This document shows, in pieces, positions 13,308 to 27,731 of a stretch of 64,000 nucleotides of DNA. The notes below the pieces were generated by a model. It had not been told where the DNA came from and made no database searches. It saw only the letters and a program-made list of their open reading frames with translations. This stretch comes from Nemopilema nomurai (taxonomy: Eukaryota > Cnidaria > Scyphozoa > Rhizostomeae > Rhizostomatidae): the NCBI GenBank assembly GCA_003864495.1, contig ML133460.1:1253941-1317940 (forward strand). Direction: 5' to 3'. The position numbers were made by a program, and so were the translations under genes. The first letter of the stretch is position 1, and each line of letters opens with the position of its first letter.

Positions 13308-16300
13308 GACCTTTTAGGGATAAAGACCTCGTTTTAGTACACGATTAACTGATAAATACCAAGGGTTCATGGTTATTTGCAATCTCCTCGCGACCATAAA
13401 ACGAAGCTCCTCCTTGTAGACAAACATCGCTCAATTTTCCCTGTGTTCGATGCAATCATTTATTGGGTGTCTGAATTCCAAACAGTCGAGAAAATGTACC
13501 CATATACTTAAACTTAGGCAGAATTAAAGGCCGTAACAACATGCAGGGTTTTTGCAGGGTTCGGGGGCAAGAGGGGAACAGCTTTGATCCGAAGGGCTGA
13601 AATCCGAGAGTAGAAATCTCAAAATCCTTTAAACAGTTAAATGATGTTTTGATGCCTGAGAAGTTGCGGTATTGTCTAGGGTTGCTTATCAACCACCTCA
13701 AAATCAATACACAGTTGTGCACTCACACAAGTGATGTTTTGTGGTTCCAATCGTTTGAAACATTGCCTAGTTTTGAAAAAATGTAGCTTGGTGTTGTCGG
13801 CAATCAAAGTTTCTGTTGGGTGTTAAAAGGAAACTCGTCTGGCTCGATGACTATTGAAGAATCCTAACAGAATAGGACGCAAGAATCGATGCTACAACGT
13901 TTAGCAACGAATGGAAATCAGATTGACGACGTTCGATGATAAAACAAAACATGCAAGACACATACCACGTTTATGTTCCGTCTCTGTCATAATCACCAAG
14001 TGCAAGTTAAAACGTGAAATTCCTTTGTTGTCTGTCGATTGCTGTTTGTAAAACGGACGACCTTATCCTTCCTTTAACAACAAGAATGCTTTGTGACAAG
14101 AAACTTGAGCTGTCACAATCCTCCAAATCCGTCATCATACCTGAGCGAAGAGAGCGGAGAGTTCAGAGGTGCGATGTAATTGGTCAGGGGTTGCCAGGGG
14201 GACATACACATCTAATCGAAAGCCACAAACTTCCTCGCTCACCACTTGCGCCTGGCAAGTTGTCATTCGTGTCACCAAGGGTTGTAAATCTTCAAACTTT
14301 TATTAGCACGATTAGGATTTAATGGCTCTAGTATTAAAATGATTCGCGTTTTGTACATGATACGATTGATATCAGTTTCATAACACCAGCAAAACGAAGC
14401 ATCATCTGCCATTGTTAATGTTATTTCCTTTAAGGCATTTTTCGCTCTGCGAGTTTAAGGTCAGGTCTTACTACGGAAATCTGCTCCAAAATGTGCCGTT
14501 AATACTCGCTTAAATTCTGCCATCAACAACGCACGCCATCAAGCAGGACCACCTTGCAGGAGGGTGGAACGACGCGTCTTGGGGCAGGCTCCTGGTAGCC
14601 AAACCAAACCAAACCAGCCACGATTCCTAGCATTCCAAAAAAATTGAGCATTGTTTAACCACACGAACGTCGTGCCCTTAGAATAGAATATGTTCCCACA
14701 ACCGTCCTATTGAAGATTAATGCTCATGCTTTATTTTCATTCTTGTGCCATATTGCCCCATATTGACCCTGGTGGGCTTTTGCTGAGTATTTGCGTCCTA
14801 GGCCCAGCCATTTCATCATGGCGCAGAACAAAGGAGCTCCTGCTTGTGACCCCCCTGCCTTAAGAAGTGCTGTTGCGTTCGGGAGATTACAATCGCCCAT
14901 AACTTCGCAAAATAACGCTACTGCCTATGTTTGAACTTTCACTTTCCGCTTGCGATTAATCTGTTTGAAAAAACCGCAATCGAAGGCATGGCGCAGAGTC
15001 CACCAATGCCCCCACACCCACAATGCAATATCCAAGAAGTAAATGCTCTTTTCGATAGATCATTTGCTGACACATCTAAGGGTGACTGTTCCCCCTACTT
15101 AAAAATACTTCCATCTCCATTGATCAAAACTCCATCATCGCAAGCTATGTGGAGCTTCCTTTTAGCAAATTCCCTGAAAAATCGTCGCTTTGGCTTCATT
15201 TAGGTTTAGAAGCAGACAGAAACGTTTGTTTGTGCTCATGTATCAGCTTGTGGTTAGCACCTCCCTTCTGGCATCAGAAAAGATGTCCGTTAATTAATTC
15301 CAATTCTCACTTAGCCTGGTTGCCTTCCTTTTCAAGAACGTGGTGTTGTATATCGCCATTTCCTCTTTGTAACGACAGTTGAATCCAAAGTGAAGTCAGG
15401 TAATCCGCCACTTACATTCGCGGATTGAGCAGATTTCGGTGCATTCAGAGTTGCATCTTCAGTTTCGTAACAATGATCCACTTTTCACCCAAGACTTAAC
15501 TTGAAACCACATGTCTATCCACAATGAAGGACTCAGGGCAAGAGCGCACAGTGCACCATAAAACTTTCTTCTGGATGAATTGGCGTTACTCTACGTTTCA
15601 TAAAACTATGTTGCTGCCTAGAGCATGAGTGACGTTTGACCTAAAGAAGCCAATAAATCTTTTGCCAGAATTTCTTGGAACACATCAACAGGCTTGACTC
15701 ATCTCTTTTCTTTCTCAAATTCACACCCGTATAGTCACCCCTACTCCCAAAAAACAATGGCAAGCAAATACTTCAGCAATTGCTGTTTCCATCTGAAAGA
15801 AGAGAGGGCGGCCTTATCTCTCTATAAGATGCTACCGTCGGTAGGCATCCTAAGAGTCCAGAAGAAGTTATAATCTTCCACCGGCTGCTGGTGGAGCCGT
15901 GGCATCCTTTAGCGTGCCTCTTTAGCTTCAGATGGTACAGAGACACACCCATGTAGCCCAGGGAGAGTAATGAAAGATGTTCTTCGAGAAACGCCGAAGA
16001 TGATCTCCAAAAAGATGTTCTATTTCACCCAGGTCGTGCTCGTGAACGCCATAAAGGTTACTGACCCACTATAGAATCTTGAAAATTAAAAGGGACGGAT
16101 TGTGCTTCTACAAGGAACTGAATTATAGACGGATTCAAGGGTAACATCTATAGCCACTGTATGACCACCGTGTCAAAAAGGCATTTTCCTTGGCCGTTTT
16201 TTGCCATGCCTTATAAAGCCACTACGCTTCGTCATTTGAGAACTATTAGCTGGCTGCTTTGATTCACGGAAGATGGTTGATCTTTGCCCACGTGTAAGCG

Positions 16301-19300
16301 TTTATTAGCTGGAGTAAAGAAATGCTCAAACGTAAACACATCGAGAGGAAACTCTGGAAATTTCATTAGCTTTGTGAAGAAAAGCCATTATGGCGATGCT
16401 TGCGTTCTTTTTTAATTTACGCCTAGACACCAAAAACAAAATGTGGTGATAAATCGAGAGTCAGTCTTCAGCCGGATATTTTCATAACAATTCGTTCCGA
16501 GCGCTAAAATACGCCCCCGAACGTTTCCAGATATGGTCCTTTGGTATGAATGCTATTAATTTTCCCTAATGAAAACATTGACGAGGCGTTGGGTGGTCAT
16601 AAAGACTTGAAAAATAACAGGGAGTGTGCCTTTTCTTTGATGGTAGGGGAAGACTTGGTTGATAATAAAAGCGGATTAAAAAAAAAACCTTACTTAGCGC
16701 CCGGTAGATAATTGAAGAAAAAGGAGAAACAGATATAGAGGCTTTAACTTTTCTAAGAGGCCAGTAAGCCAGAAGAAGCAAACAAGTAATAAATCCATAT
16801 ACCTTTGTTTATGACGACAAGAAATTTAGATCAAACAAAAACGGAATGAGCAAACCAAGACGTATATGGACAATAAGATTAACTGAAGTTAAGAATATGT
16901 GCATAGGAGAAAGGTAACCACAGCATGTTTATGCATTGACAAAGGGTCATCATCATAATGACTCCAATCAGGTCATTGCAGCTAGAGCCTTATTTAAAAA
17001 ATAATAATTGTGCATTTGATATGTTTCTCTAGGTTAAAACAGTTTTAAGGCATGGGAGAATCATTGAATGCCATTTCAACCCATGTAATGGGACTTTGAG
17101 CCATATAGGGCAATGGTCTTATCTTTTTTCCAGTTTATTTTAAGTAGGGTAGCTCTCAACTTGACAGCAAGCCTAGATAACTTTCCTGCAAAAATTTTTT
17201 ACAGAGGACTTGTATCTGAAGAGTAATGTTGTCACTTCAAACTAAGCCTTTCGATTGGAAAATTCAGACATGTTTGCTACAGCAATAATTCATAAACTCA
17301 CTGTTACAAATAATGACAAGGCGAAGCTCAACGAGAGTAAACACGGCTATATGTCTCTCAGCAAATGGGGAAGTACATAGAGTGACATGAAGGGCCCCCT
17401 AGAGCCGCGTTTTATGTGGTATCTCGACTTTTGTGAATCGCTAGATTGGTGGATCTGATATATGCCAATTAAAGAGTTGAATGGGTTGACCGGGGACCAA
17501 ACTGCGCTTCTGTAGAACCCTTTGGTGATAGAAGATCGAAATCGCATGGAGAGCAATACAGTTTTGCCACTTTTTCTCATAGCACATTAGGCTCCGCGAA
17601 AAAGTGTTACTACTTATTCTATAACGTGCAACCTTTTAAAGACTTAACTACGATTAAGCCCAATGCAATTGCAAACGTGGCCAACTTTTAATGTTGGTCT
17701 TCTAAAAAATCATGGCCTTGCCTCACAAAATCACCGATAAGAACGGTTTACTAACAAAATGACGAATCCACATTTTCATCTGAAGAAGTGGAAACAGTGG
17801 TTAGACTTCATTTCTTGCATGAAATGATTAGCGTTTTAGTGGAATTCAGCAGAGGACGGATGCACAACTTATGAGTGACAAAGTGATAAACCTTCCCAAA
17901 CTTCAACCATTCATGGTCAACTTTTGTTAGAAAGTTCCCAGCAGCTGGCCTTTATCTGTTGGAAACTGGCGACAGGCCTTGGGCCGTGTGCAATCGCATT
18001 ACCAATGACGAAAAACCCACAATACCCTTGTTATTCTAAACATTTCATGTTCCTTCCAATCGTTTCATTTTGAACAGGACGATTATCGTAATCAAGTTAT
18101 TCAAACTTTTATTTTTATTACGTTACGGTGAAGGATATAGAATACAATATTGAATTCTCACTAGAATGAAGACCAGGTTGAAGTAAAATAAAGAAGTATA
18201 ATTTCACGTTGTAGAAGTGGTTTGGTCCCCAAACCGTGTCAGAGACCAACCACAGATACTCACAAAAGCGATGTAATAAATATAAATGTTATATTTTCAT
18301 ACCATCTTCACGTCCACATGATAAATTGGCGAATCGAGGGACACATCCGCGGAGAAGAATGTGAAGACAACGACCTCCTTCAGGTTGTGCGAAAGCATGG
18401 TTGCTAACCGTTACCAATTGCTTGAGAATTAATCAACAGAATCCCGATGTAAAACCAATGCTTATTTTACACGACACAAAGCGAATTGTTTTAATTCTAT
18501 TTTGCATAAAGCACAAAAGACAGAAACCAACCTCATTTGTTACAAGATCAATAAGATTGTTACTTTGACTCCAAGAAGCACGGTGTAAAATGCAGAACAG
18601 CATTTGCAGGACACCAGGGCTCTGTTCAGTGAAACATCTCCAAACTGAGCTGCAATTGTTAGTAAATATTTGGCGTTTTTACGGCCTTCGAAAAAGGAGT
18701 ATACCCAATTGGTACTGACGAAAGTGTCTTTTGATGAGAAACCTTTGGATATCAATTCCTTATTTAATGTTTTTCGACGGGGAAAAGAACTTTTAATTGA
18801 AGGGAAAAATTTCTAAAAGGGTGTTATTGCAATCGTTCCAATTGTGTCAGACGAAATTTAAATTTGTGGGGGTGGCAGTGGCTGTGGTCTCTCTCTGTCC
18901 CCGTACTGTACATTTTTAGCCCATGGTGGCTCAAAGAGAGATTGCGTTTCTGTAGCTAGAGAGATTGCATTGCCTGGAATAAGAAAATAGGGAGCTGTTC
19001 CAGTTTTTATGGTTTGCTTGACATTGCCTTGTGTACAGGAGCCGAAGGGGCTTTTGTGACGAATTCGGCGCTACTCAGACAAAACATGATTGGATGATAA
19101 AAATCTGGCGCTTTGGTATATACGAGTAACCTTCAACAAGATTTGCTATGTTCTGTGATTAAAATTAAGATACAGTGTTGGAGACAGTGGGAGATGTTTA
19201 AGACCGATCAAGCCTTTGAATGTGGGATGTGTTTTGATGACTTATTCTCAGGCATGCTGCTTCGGTTCATTGTTAGCAACTGCTCTGTCTCCGTACATTG

Positions 19301-22300
19301 AATACATTGAGTATCATAGGCAAAGAATGAATGTGCAAATGCTCATATGTGGGTTGGAATCACATACCTTTAAATTACATGAAAATGTCGATTAGTTGCG
19401 CTAAAAGGAGGCGCACAATGCCTGCAAAGGATAATTCGAACATCCAAGGACGCTTAAAATAATCCCTTGTACAGCTTTTACAATGCAAACCTATAAACAT
19501 ATTTTTCTGTTAATAAAAATAAAAGAAAATCTTTTCGTGAATATGAAAATGGCTGCCCGTGTGCCAACTTCGATCTTGTCCACAATTAGTGCCATATCTG
19601 TCCCACATCACCATTTCCCTAATTGCAAAGGGATCATCGCGTTCTAGACTGGGTGTCAATGTCATGCCATTAGTTTTAGCTATTAAGCTGCAGAATCGTG
19701 GTTTTTTTTAGAATACTAACAAGCTTTGATAAGAAAACGTTTTCAAAGCCTTACCTTTAGTATAAAGCTCATAACTATTGCATCTTAATGGCTAAACGTA
19801 CTCAAATCCAGTTTGGTATTGAAAAGCATTGCAAACACGCGATATTCAAAGCTCTAAAATCCTTGAGATTGGTTGGCTCTGTCACTCAAATGCGCTGCTC
19901 TTGTTCATCAATGTTCAAATCAACCAGTGAAACCTGTTGGCCTTATAGTTATATTTTTGTTATTCCTTGCATGATAAAAGACAATTCAATGTGCTTCCGG
20001 AGCGTTTAAAAATCTTTATCATCTATGGTTTTTAAGAAACACTATAAAAGCTTTGATGTAGCAAGATTTCCAAAACATTTACGAAGCCTCCTTCGAGTCC
20101 CAAACTTGAGTGTCACCTTTCACCAAAAACTTCTACCAATGCTTAGAATGGGCGGGTTCACATGCAGCGAATGTAGCATGATGCGCAGGGAATCAGAGCC
20201 GTTTGAGTTGAGTTGTATTCATTTTCCGGTGCAAATATACAGTTGAATGCTTGTTTGCCTCCCCATGATATGTGGTGCCGCAAACTATCGCATCCACTTA
20301 ATGCAATGCCAAAAGGCCTAAGCCAGTGCATATAATCTGCTTTTCATGAGGCATTATTGTAATCCCAAATACGTGCAAATGCTTTACGGCGCAAGGAGAT
20401 CCGCTAAAGGACTTGCAGACGTTCGTTTCTAGTGTACACTTCTGATCAAGAGTAATCTCCATTGAAAATGCACTCGCGGGCAATATTTGCTCAGCGGCTT
20501 GAATGCGAGGCTTGTTACATGAAAAATATTGACTGTTGCTGCTGCATGAAAGAATGTGCCGACACCCGGCGCAGGAGCCTTCTATTTTGCGAGAAGGAGG
20601 CTACTCGATATACAAGTTTTTCCTACCTCCGTCTCGTATTTTTAGTGCCATAACAATATTACTCAAAACCTGAGTCCTTCGGTTGTCGAGAATAAAAAAA
20701 GTTGTGCTCTCATCTTGTTCCTCCTTGTTAAAAAATGATTCCTCCGGTGTAACCTCTTCTGTTGAATTTAGCTGCAAGTGGTAAACCAGAAAACATATCT
20801 TATCTATAGGCCCATTGAAAATATCTTATCTATGTCGCGAGGAGAATTTGAGCCATGAAACATTGTGATTATGCTCCTAAGTAGAAAAATAAATGCCACA
20901 TGAACCATAATGTAATCAGGGTCGAAGCACCGAGATTAAAAACCGATAGATCTAGTTAAAGTAAACACAATATAAAGCATGATAAATAGTTGCGACATCA
21001 CACATGTCCAAATGGTACAGGCATGCCCCTCTCTTTCACCCGAAAGGTCTACTGACCGAGATGCAAGCTGCTTTCATAGTGAAGGTGGAGCTGCACCTAC
21101 GCCTTGTCCCATTTTGTAACCCTCAGACCGGCCTATTACGACAGCTTTGATTTTAAAGCCCCACTCCGAACGATCCACTTGAACTGGTCCCAATCACTAG
21201 CCATTGCTTTGAGATGAACAATATAAAGTTTGAAGCACTTTTAACACGGTGGGGGTGTCCGACATACCTTAACTGATATTTCATCCAGTCTCGCTTCCTG
21301 TAGCAAAATGGCATGCATGGTGTTTGATGTCGCCATAATTTAGTAGCAAGGCATCAGCCTGAAAGCCTTTCATACTGGATCTTCAGGAAACCTCATTCTT
21401 TCAATTAGAGGGTATTTTCATGCATGAAACCATACCATTACATCTCTGGCTAGCGCTGTTTAGAAACACAAGGAGCTTCCTCGCTCATTTTGAGCAAAAG
21501 TGTCGTGGAAACGAAAGAAAGCTTAAGACCTACTAAGATGGATATCCTGCTAGATTTGCAGCTGAACAGTGAAAGAAAATACCCCAGCGAGTGGTAAAGC
21601 GCGTGCATTGAATAGAGAATTAGTGTCACCAATAAGTCTCTACTTGGAAATAATTACTGCCATCATACCTGAAAACCGATCCTGAATTTATGCACGATTC
21701 CCAAACAAAATATGAATTGGGTGTTTTTATGACCTATTTGGTATTACTTAGAATTTCAGGTGGTTATTTTCTCCAATGGAAAGATTTAAGACCGAAATTC
21801 CGAAAGGCTAGCCTTTTTTTGAAACCAAGATTGATTCTACATTGGATGAAAAGCACCTAATAGTTGAGATTTGATGTCACAAGACGGAACTACGAAGAAT
21901 TCAGAAAAAGTCAAGACATTATTTGACTCTCTAGCTGGCCTTTCAGGTTTCTTTTTGTTACGAAAGTCCAGAGAAAAGTTCAACTTGATGTGGTTTTCCA
22001 AATATTATTGACTATGCTTGAAAATGTCTTATTTCCGTTAAACACGAGCATGCCGCACGCGTAAAAACCAAGTCCGAAGTGGGGACGAGCCTAATCAAGA
22101 AAGCTGGGGAGCATTTGGCCTAACAGCATATTGTAGGGTAGTAGCCAGTACAACCTTAACCTTGCCCATCTAGGGTTCCTCCCTACTCGAAATGAGAATT
22201 TGCAAAAAGCACTAGTTATAAAAGGGGCCAAAAAGCACTAGTCATTGAACTGTATAGACCAAGAAATAGATAGATTTTGGTTCAAAGGCTTATTGTTATT

Positions 22301-23769
22301 TCATACCATTACGGTACCATAATGGGGTTGGTGCTCATGAATACCATTACTGCCCATGGCCATTTCACGGGACCAGTCATATCAGACATTTAAAAAGTTT
22401 GACGATATTGATATCACTGCTGTTCATGATTTTTCAGTTCATATTTCTTTCAACCCAGGCTCAAGTCTGAAGAGGTCTTTGGGGATGCTCAAACTGGTGT
22501 ACCAAACCCTTAGAAGCCTGATTGCACTGCAGTTTGATCAAATATATGGAGAGATTGCCTACATCGTGGGATTCACTGGTGTGCATCTAAACGGGATGGC
22601 GGCTCTGACTAGGTAGGCTAATTGCGCAGATCACTTTATGGCTGCTTTCAGTTCAGTCAGTCTTATAACTTCAGGCATTTGATATTCATCAAGTTATTTC
22701 AACTCTATTTCTTGTGCTTTTTTCATGCATAGTTTGACTTTTTGTTTTTATCGGAGGCCTTGAACTCGGAATATCTTTGATACATTTTACTTTTATGGGC
22801 CCTGTTCTGTCGCTAGGTACTCAAAACGGGTCTTAGAATTTGCTGCAGAACTTTGGCATCTCTTGCTGAGGCCCGGAAAATACTGATTGCAGGTGTGGCA
22901 ATGCATTCTTTGTTTTATTGTTTGAAACATTATTGGCTTGTTATGAAAAAGTAATTTTCACTGTGCCACAAAGCTATTGAGGCAACATTGGTCAAAGGTT
23001 CCGTTGTGAACGAAAGAAATTGCTCAGTTCTATAAGAGCATTTACAAGGAATTAGTGGTGTATTAAAAGAAAAGTCGTCGATTAGAGTCGAAATGATTGC
23101 TATTCCAAAACTCCCTGATTGCGAAAGTTCTCAGAATTCACAAATAAGAAGACCCAGTAAAAGTCAAATTCCAGGGCTACATATTAGAGAAAATAAAATG
23201 GCATTCTGATGCCAGGCAGCAGTAGAAACTAGATAATTCAATGCTACTTTTACTTGAGAAAAAAACTATACGATGAAATATGGGAGATGAGGTACCCAAC
23301 TCAAATACCATCGACTTTGATATTCTTCAACTTTGATTGACCAATTACACAAATGAAGTACATTTACAATAATAAGGTTGAAACAGTGAGAAAACGTATA
23401 TACAACATTATATACAGCTATGGCGTATTGATATTAATTAAGCAATTAATACAATAGGACAAACATTAAGAAAAACAAGAACTTGCGTGTGTGTCATCAC
23501 ACTCTCTTGAACGCGGATCAAGAGATGATATCCAACGCCAATCAGAAATCTCCAAAAGCCTGGCAGACATAACATGGAAATCGAAAGCATTGTTGTAATT
23601 CCACTGGAATTTACTTCACTTTGTGAATCTCTTCGAATTGTCTTCACTCAAGTCTCCATTAAACTTTAAGCGCTTCTCTTGACAACTATACTAAAATCTG
23701 TTTTCCAGATATCGCAGAATCAATCCGCATATTTCTTGTAGAGGGGATCATAAATTCTTTCAATTGTTC
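13308..23769. other. Long gene-poor stretch
   Basis: About 10 kb without a gene I can support on either strand. The open frames here are 60-102 codons, lack domain signatures and lack paired splice signals that give a sensible peptide. A plus-strand open frame at 22356-22616 ends near a GTAGGC and could be an exon, but it shows no known motif. I see no tRNA, rRNA, CRISPR-like array or obvious transposon here. Confidence 0.45.
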
Positions 23770-26502
23770 CTATCTCTTAGTTGGTCTCTTGCGGTGATGA
23801 AGATATGGGTGGGAATTTTTGCCCGCCAATTGTTTTCCAGTTCTATATTTCCCCAACGAATTTCTGCTTTCCGTTTCTATGCCCTTTTCCATGAGTGAAA
23901 GCTTTTCTTCAATTGCTTGGATTTTCCTCTGCCTGGAATAACACCAGAAATATTCAGCGAAATGCAAAGCAAATGTAGAAAGCCCTAATCGCAAAACGCA
24001 ATGAAACGAATAGGCAGCTAGGAAGTTTGTCACGGAAAAGTCAGAGTCCCTATTTTGTAGTCCAAAATAGATCCTTTTCGTTCCCACCCTATTTTCGCAG
24101 CTTTAGTAAAGAGCATGTTATTTTAGTCGCTTCATTTGTCATGTTTAGACTTCAGCATAAACCGGCGATGGGTAGAAATACATAGCTCTTGTTGCCTTGT
24201 AGCTATTAAAGCAATACCGTCATCAATTTGTAAGATAAAATAAATGGAAAACTCAGAGTAACATAATACCAACTACAAACATATGTCACCTTCGAGGTTA
24301 TCCTCATGTGGCAAGAAATCAGGAATGCTTAGAAGAACCTCATTTTTCGTGAATTTTTGGAGTCTAACTGCAGTTGGAGAAATAAAATAAAAGTTCATTG
24401 ACCAACCTTGACATTTCTGAAGGACCTTTTTCATGTTTTGTTTCTTTCTTCGCAGCTATTCCCTGCAGGGTGAGAACTCTAATTTAAAGCAAAGAAAACA
24501 ATAAAAAAGTGATGATTGTTAAGCCACAGCTGTGGTTTCAAATAATGGGAGCCTAAATGATATGAAAGTTACTGATACCTTCTAAAAAACTTAAAAAGGA
24601 GGCTAAATTCGCTAACTACTTCATTTAGTCTTTTATCCTTAAAAGCAATCTTTTATCCTTTACTTTTTCATTTGAATTTTTGGATTTGTTTCTACAAAGT
24701 AGATTTTAGGAAGCTTATGTCCCTCCTCTCTATGTGACCACACCTCATGACTCATATGCCTTGTGCAGAGAGCTTGCCATGTGACCACACCACATGACTC
24801 CTATGCCTACAGAGGGTTTGTTCATGACTGGGACTCAAGCCATCAAGTCTCTAACAACTGAGCCATCCTCGCACTTCCAGAATTTCCATGACCGCTATTT
24901 GAAAGTACTATGACACTTGATTTATACCATTACAAAACATCTCCTAAGTTTTTAACATCAAAACTATACTGGGGAATTTAAGTAAAACTGTGTTAAAAAG
25001 TGGCAGTAGGTCATTGTCTAGCATAAAAAAGAGAGTTTCGTTTTAGAATTCATCGCAGTATTAGACATACATCTTCATCATGGAGGTTTTGCTTCTTGGC
25101 ATAATCAACAATCATTTTCCTTGTTAACAGTTGTTTTCCATTCATGTGTTTAATTGCTTTTAAAGCATTCTGGAAAATATGAGAAAAAAATATGAGTTAA
25201 TACAGTTATGGTTATTTGTGAGTTGACTAAGCGCATGTTGACATATTTTTCTATGGAATTGATACACTATACCTTGTATACCGGATGGTATATATCTGCC
25301 TATACAAATACATCTTTATGAAGAGACCTTCACTCATCTATAACGTCCAGTAAAGAAACTTAGGCAGAGACCTAAATAAATTATTCATTTGACAGCTGTA
25401 TCAAAAATAACCTTAGCAATGACATGCAGGTACTCTTGCAATCAATATTCTCTAATACCCTATATCAGATCCCCACTGCAATGATGTTGAAAATAAAAAC
25501 ACCCTCTTCATGCAGATATTGGGCTTAAGTTATTCCATTCTTTTTTATCTGTAAAATTAACTGAGAAATGGTTTTTGTAATATAAAACAAACATAGGATG
25601 GTTGGCATTATTGGCTTCAAGGGTAACACAAGCTGACAAGGGTAACAGATGAAAAATTAATGCAAAACAACTTGAAACTGCAAATATTTCAGGGATGCTG
25701 TGAGTAGTTAAACACTGCACTGTATTCAGAGACAATTTCCTTTAAATTCAAGTGAAACAATCTCTTCTTTGTGCCTCAAGGCTCGGCCCCTCCTCGAGAA
25801 ACCACTTTGACTTGATAAATGAAATTTGGGAATTTATAATGTGAAGCACATCAATTCTCTACGCAAAATAAAGGTATATATCTGGTGTAGTTGTTCAGCT
25901 CAAAAGGAGATTAAAAACTCATGTTCTTTTTGTTAGAAGATTCAGGAAAGCTTTGACTTATCATGTTGATTGCTCTTGTCTTTTGTAAGCTGCAAACTTG
26001 ACAAAATATCACGGGTGTTAAAAACACACATACCTCTTTCGTTTCATATAAAACAAAGCAATAGCCTCTGGGTTCACCCTTAAAGGGTCCATTCATATGA
26101 AATAAAAATTTGAAGTCCTTTATGCTACCAAATCTCTTCACAACTTGCAAGAGCTGGAACCTAGAAGTATAGATGGTAGGGGTATTGTTGTGATCAAAAA
26201 CAGTCATTTACCATAATTGTCACATTTAATTGATTTTCAACATTTCTAAGAATTTAAATTTTCTAAAATTTATCCTTATTTTTCTTTACATACTTTTTCT
26301 TTGCCTAAAGTCTTTTAAACAAACATCAGATACAAATGGTAAAATATCAACTCATAATGCCTTAATAAGAAATTAATGGATGTTTGAAAATCAAAAGTTC
26401 TCACTCAGTAACATTCTTGTCTAGATTTCCAATCCAGATTTTGTATTCGTCAGTATCACTAGTGTTTTTATCTTCCTGTTCAATGGAAGCAAAAAGTGAC
26501 AT
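23770..26502 (-). CDS. RBM18: RNA-binding motif protein 18 (RRM protein), 5 exons
   Basis: Coding exons on the minus strand are 26405-26502, 26034-26160, 25071-25169, 24407-24462 and 23770-23932. The phases are consistent and give 180 residues, against about 190 in human RBM18. One RRM spans roughly residues 20-108: RNP2 is IWIGNL (22-27), split from the rest by an intron inside codon 33, and RNP1 is RGYCFVLY (64-71). The stretch FKFLFHMNGPFKGEPRGYC is diagnostic of this family. The basic, helical C-terminus (IQAIEEKLSLMEKG) matches the family's conserved C-terminal helix. It is a small probable nuclear RNA-binding protein whose targets are not well defined. It is the last of three minus-strand genes in a row; the ATG lies about 1.2 kb beyond the PSMG4 stop. 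Intron 3 carries a SINE-like element. Assignment by family resemblance is strong. Confidence 0.93.
24721..24880 (-). mobile_element. tRNA-derived SINE-like element in RBM18 intron 3
   Basis: On the minus strand the sequence begins GAGGATGGCTCAGTTGTTAG, which fits a polymerase III A box. It is followed about 24 bases later by GGCTTGAGTCC, which resembles a B box (GGTTCGANTCC). The A-to-B distance is shorter than in a tRNA, as in deleted tRNA-type SINE heads. Towards lower coordinates lies a body with two near-identical blocks beginning ATGTGACCACACC on the plus strand (24732 and 24780). No flanking target duplication was established. Confidence 0.45.
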
Positions 26503-26965
26503 TTTGTGGAAATTTTCTGTTATCAAACATGCAACAAAAAGCAAATATATAAAGCCAGAGGCCAGAGCTATAACCCACATTCAAGATAAATAATTTTAGT
26601 CTGCATTGTAAAGTAAATCATGTACACAAGAAAAGTTAATGAAACTCAATTTCTCAGCCAAAACCAAAACCGTTTCAATCATTCCAATGTGCGAAAACAT
26701 TAGCAATCAAGTACAGATGCGACGCGTTTACATGATACTTATAGGCATATACTTCTTGTTAACCGTAGGAAATAATTTACTCAACGTTGAAAACTTTTTT
26801 CAAAATCTACGGAACCTTAGATATAAAAACACTAGAGTTGCAAGTTTTACCAGTTGAGTTTCTTGTGACTTGCTCTCGGCCATGTACGTGGCTATTTTAA
26901 CAAATTATCCTGTTTAGGCCATTCAATTCGCGCTGTTTATGTGAAAACGAAATCGAGGATACAAG

Positions 26966-27065
26966 TGGAAGTCGAATAAGCGCTTTTTTAATAAGAGCCC
27001 CTTCGAGTAAGTGCCCATCCTTCGAATAAGCGCCCACCCTTAAACCAAAAGCAACGGCCGCTTAT
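26966..27065. repeat. Fragment of the CGAATAAGCGCCC repeat family
   Basis: Between RBM18 and PSMG4 there are several copies of CTTATT/AATAAG next to C- or G-runs (CGAATAAGCGC, CGAGTAAGTGCCC, CGAATAAGCGCCC, GCCGCTTATTTGAA). These are the same building blocks as the element at 27902-28294, so this is likely a diverged or truncated member of that family. Confidence 0.55.
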
Positions 27066-27731
27066 TTGAATTTTCGACAAAAACATAATTGGAAGGCTAT
27101 TTAACTTCTCAATATAACATGCATATAGGCTTCACTGTTGAGCAATTCAAGAAGTCACAGAATAAGGCAAGATGAACAACACAGTTTAAGTTTTCACTCT
27201 CAATCTTGTTCCTTTTCATTTTGAAAACATTGGAACTTTTTAAAAAGAGCTTCGTGTATAATAATGTCAATGACATTTGTCTTTTCTTGGAGTTTTCTGT
27301 CAGGGAAGACCATTAGGGTGATATTGCACATGGCATCTTAAACAGCCCCAAAATATACTTACCCAACAACCCCCTCATCTAGATTGTTTTTAGTTTAAAA
27401 ACATAATTGCTCTTTATGATAAAATATGGGTATTGTCTCTTTATAGATATTGCTTCTCTTGTGTGATACATCAGCTTCCACTAATTGGCTTCTTATAATG
27501 TTTGACGTAAAAATTCCTCCATGACTTTTTCAAAATCTAAGAAAAACCATGTATTTATTTCTAAACACAATTTCCCTCTGCAGCTCTCCAGAATCTGTTA
27601 AAGGTGGAGGAGAACTATTTCCTCCTCAATGTAAAATACATTTCTTCTTTGTACCAGCACAGACTTTCCATTACCCATTTTACGAATCCTTGAGACAGAA
27701 GTGAAACAGCTCCACTTAAACCAGCACAAAA

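Noticed and set aside
18540..18755. Minus-strand open frame with a moderately protein-like peptide
   Set aside because: No known motif and no convincing donor or acceptor pair.
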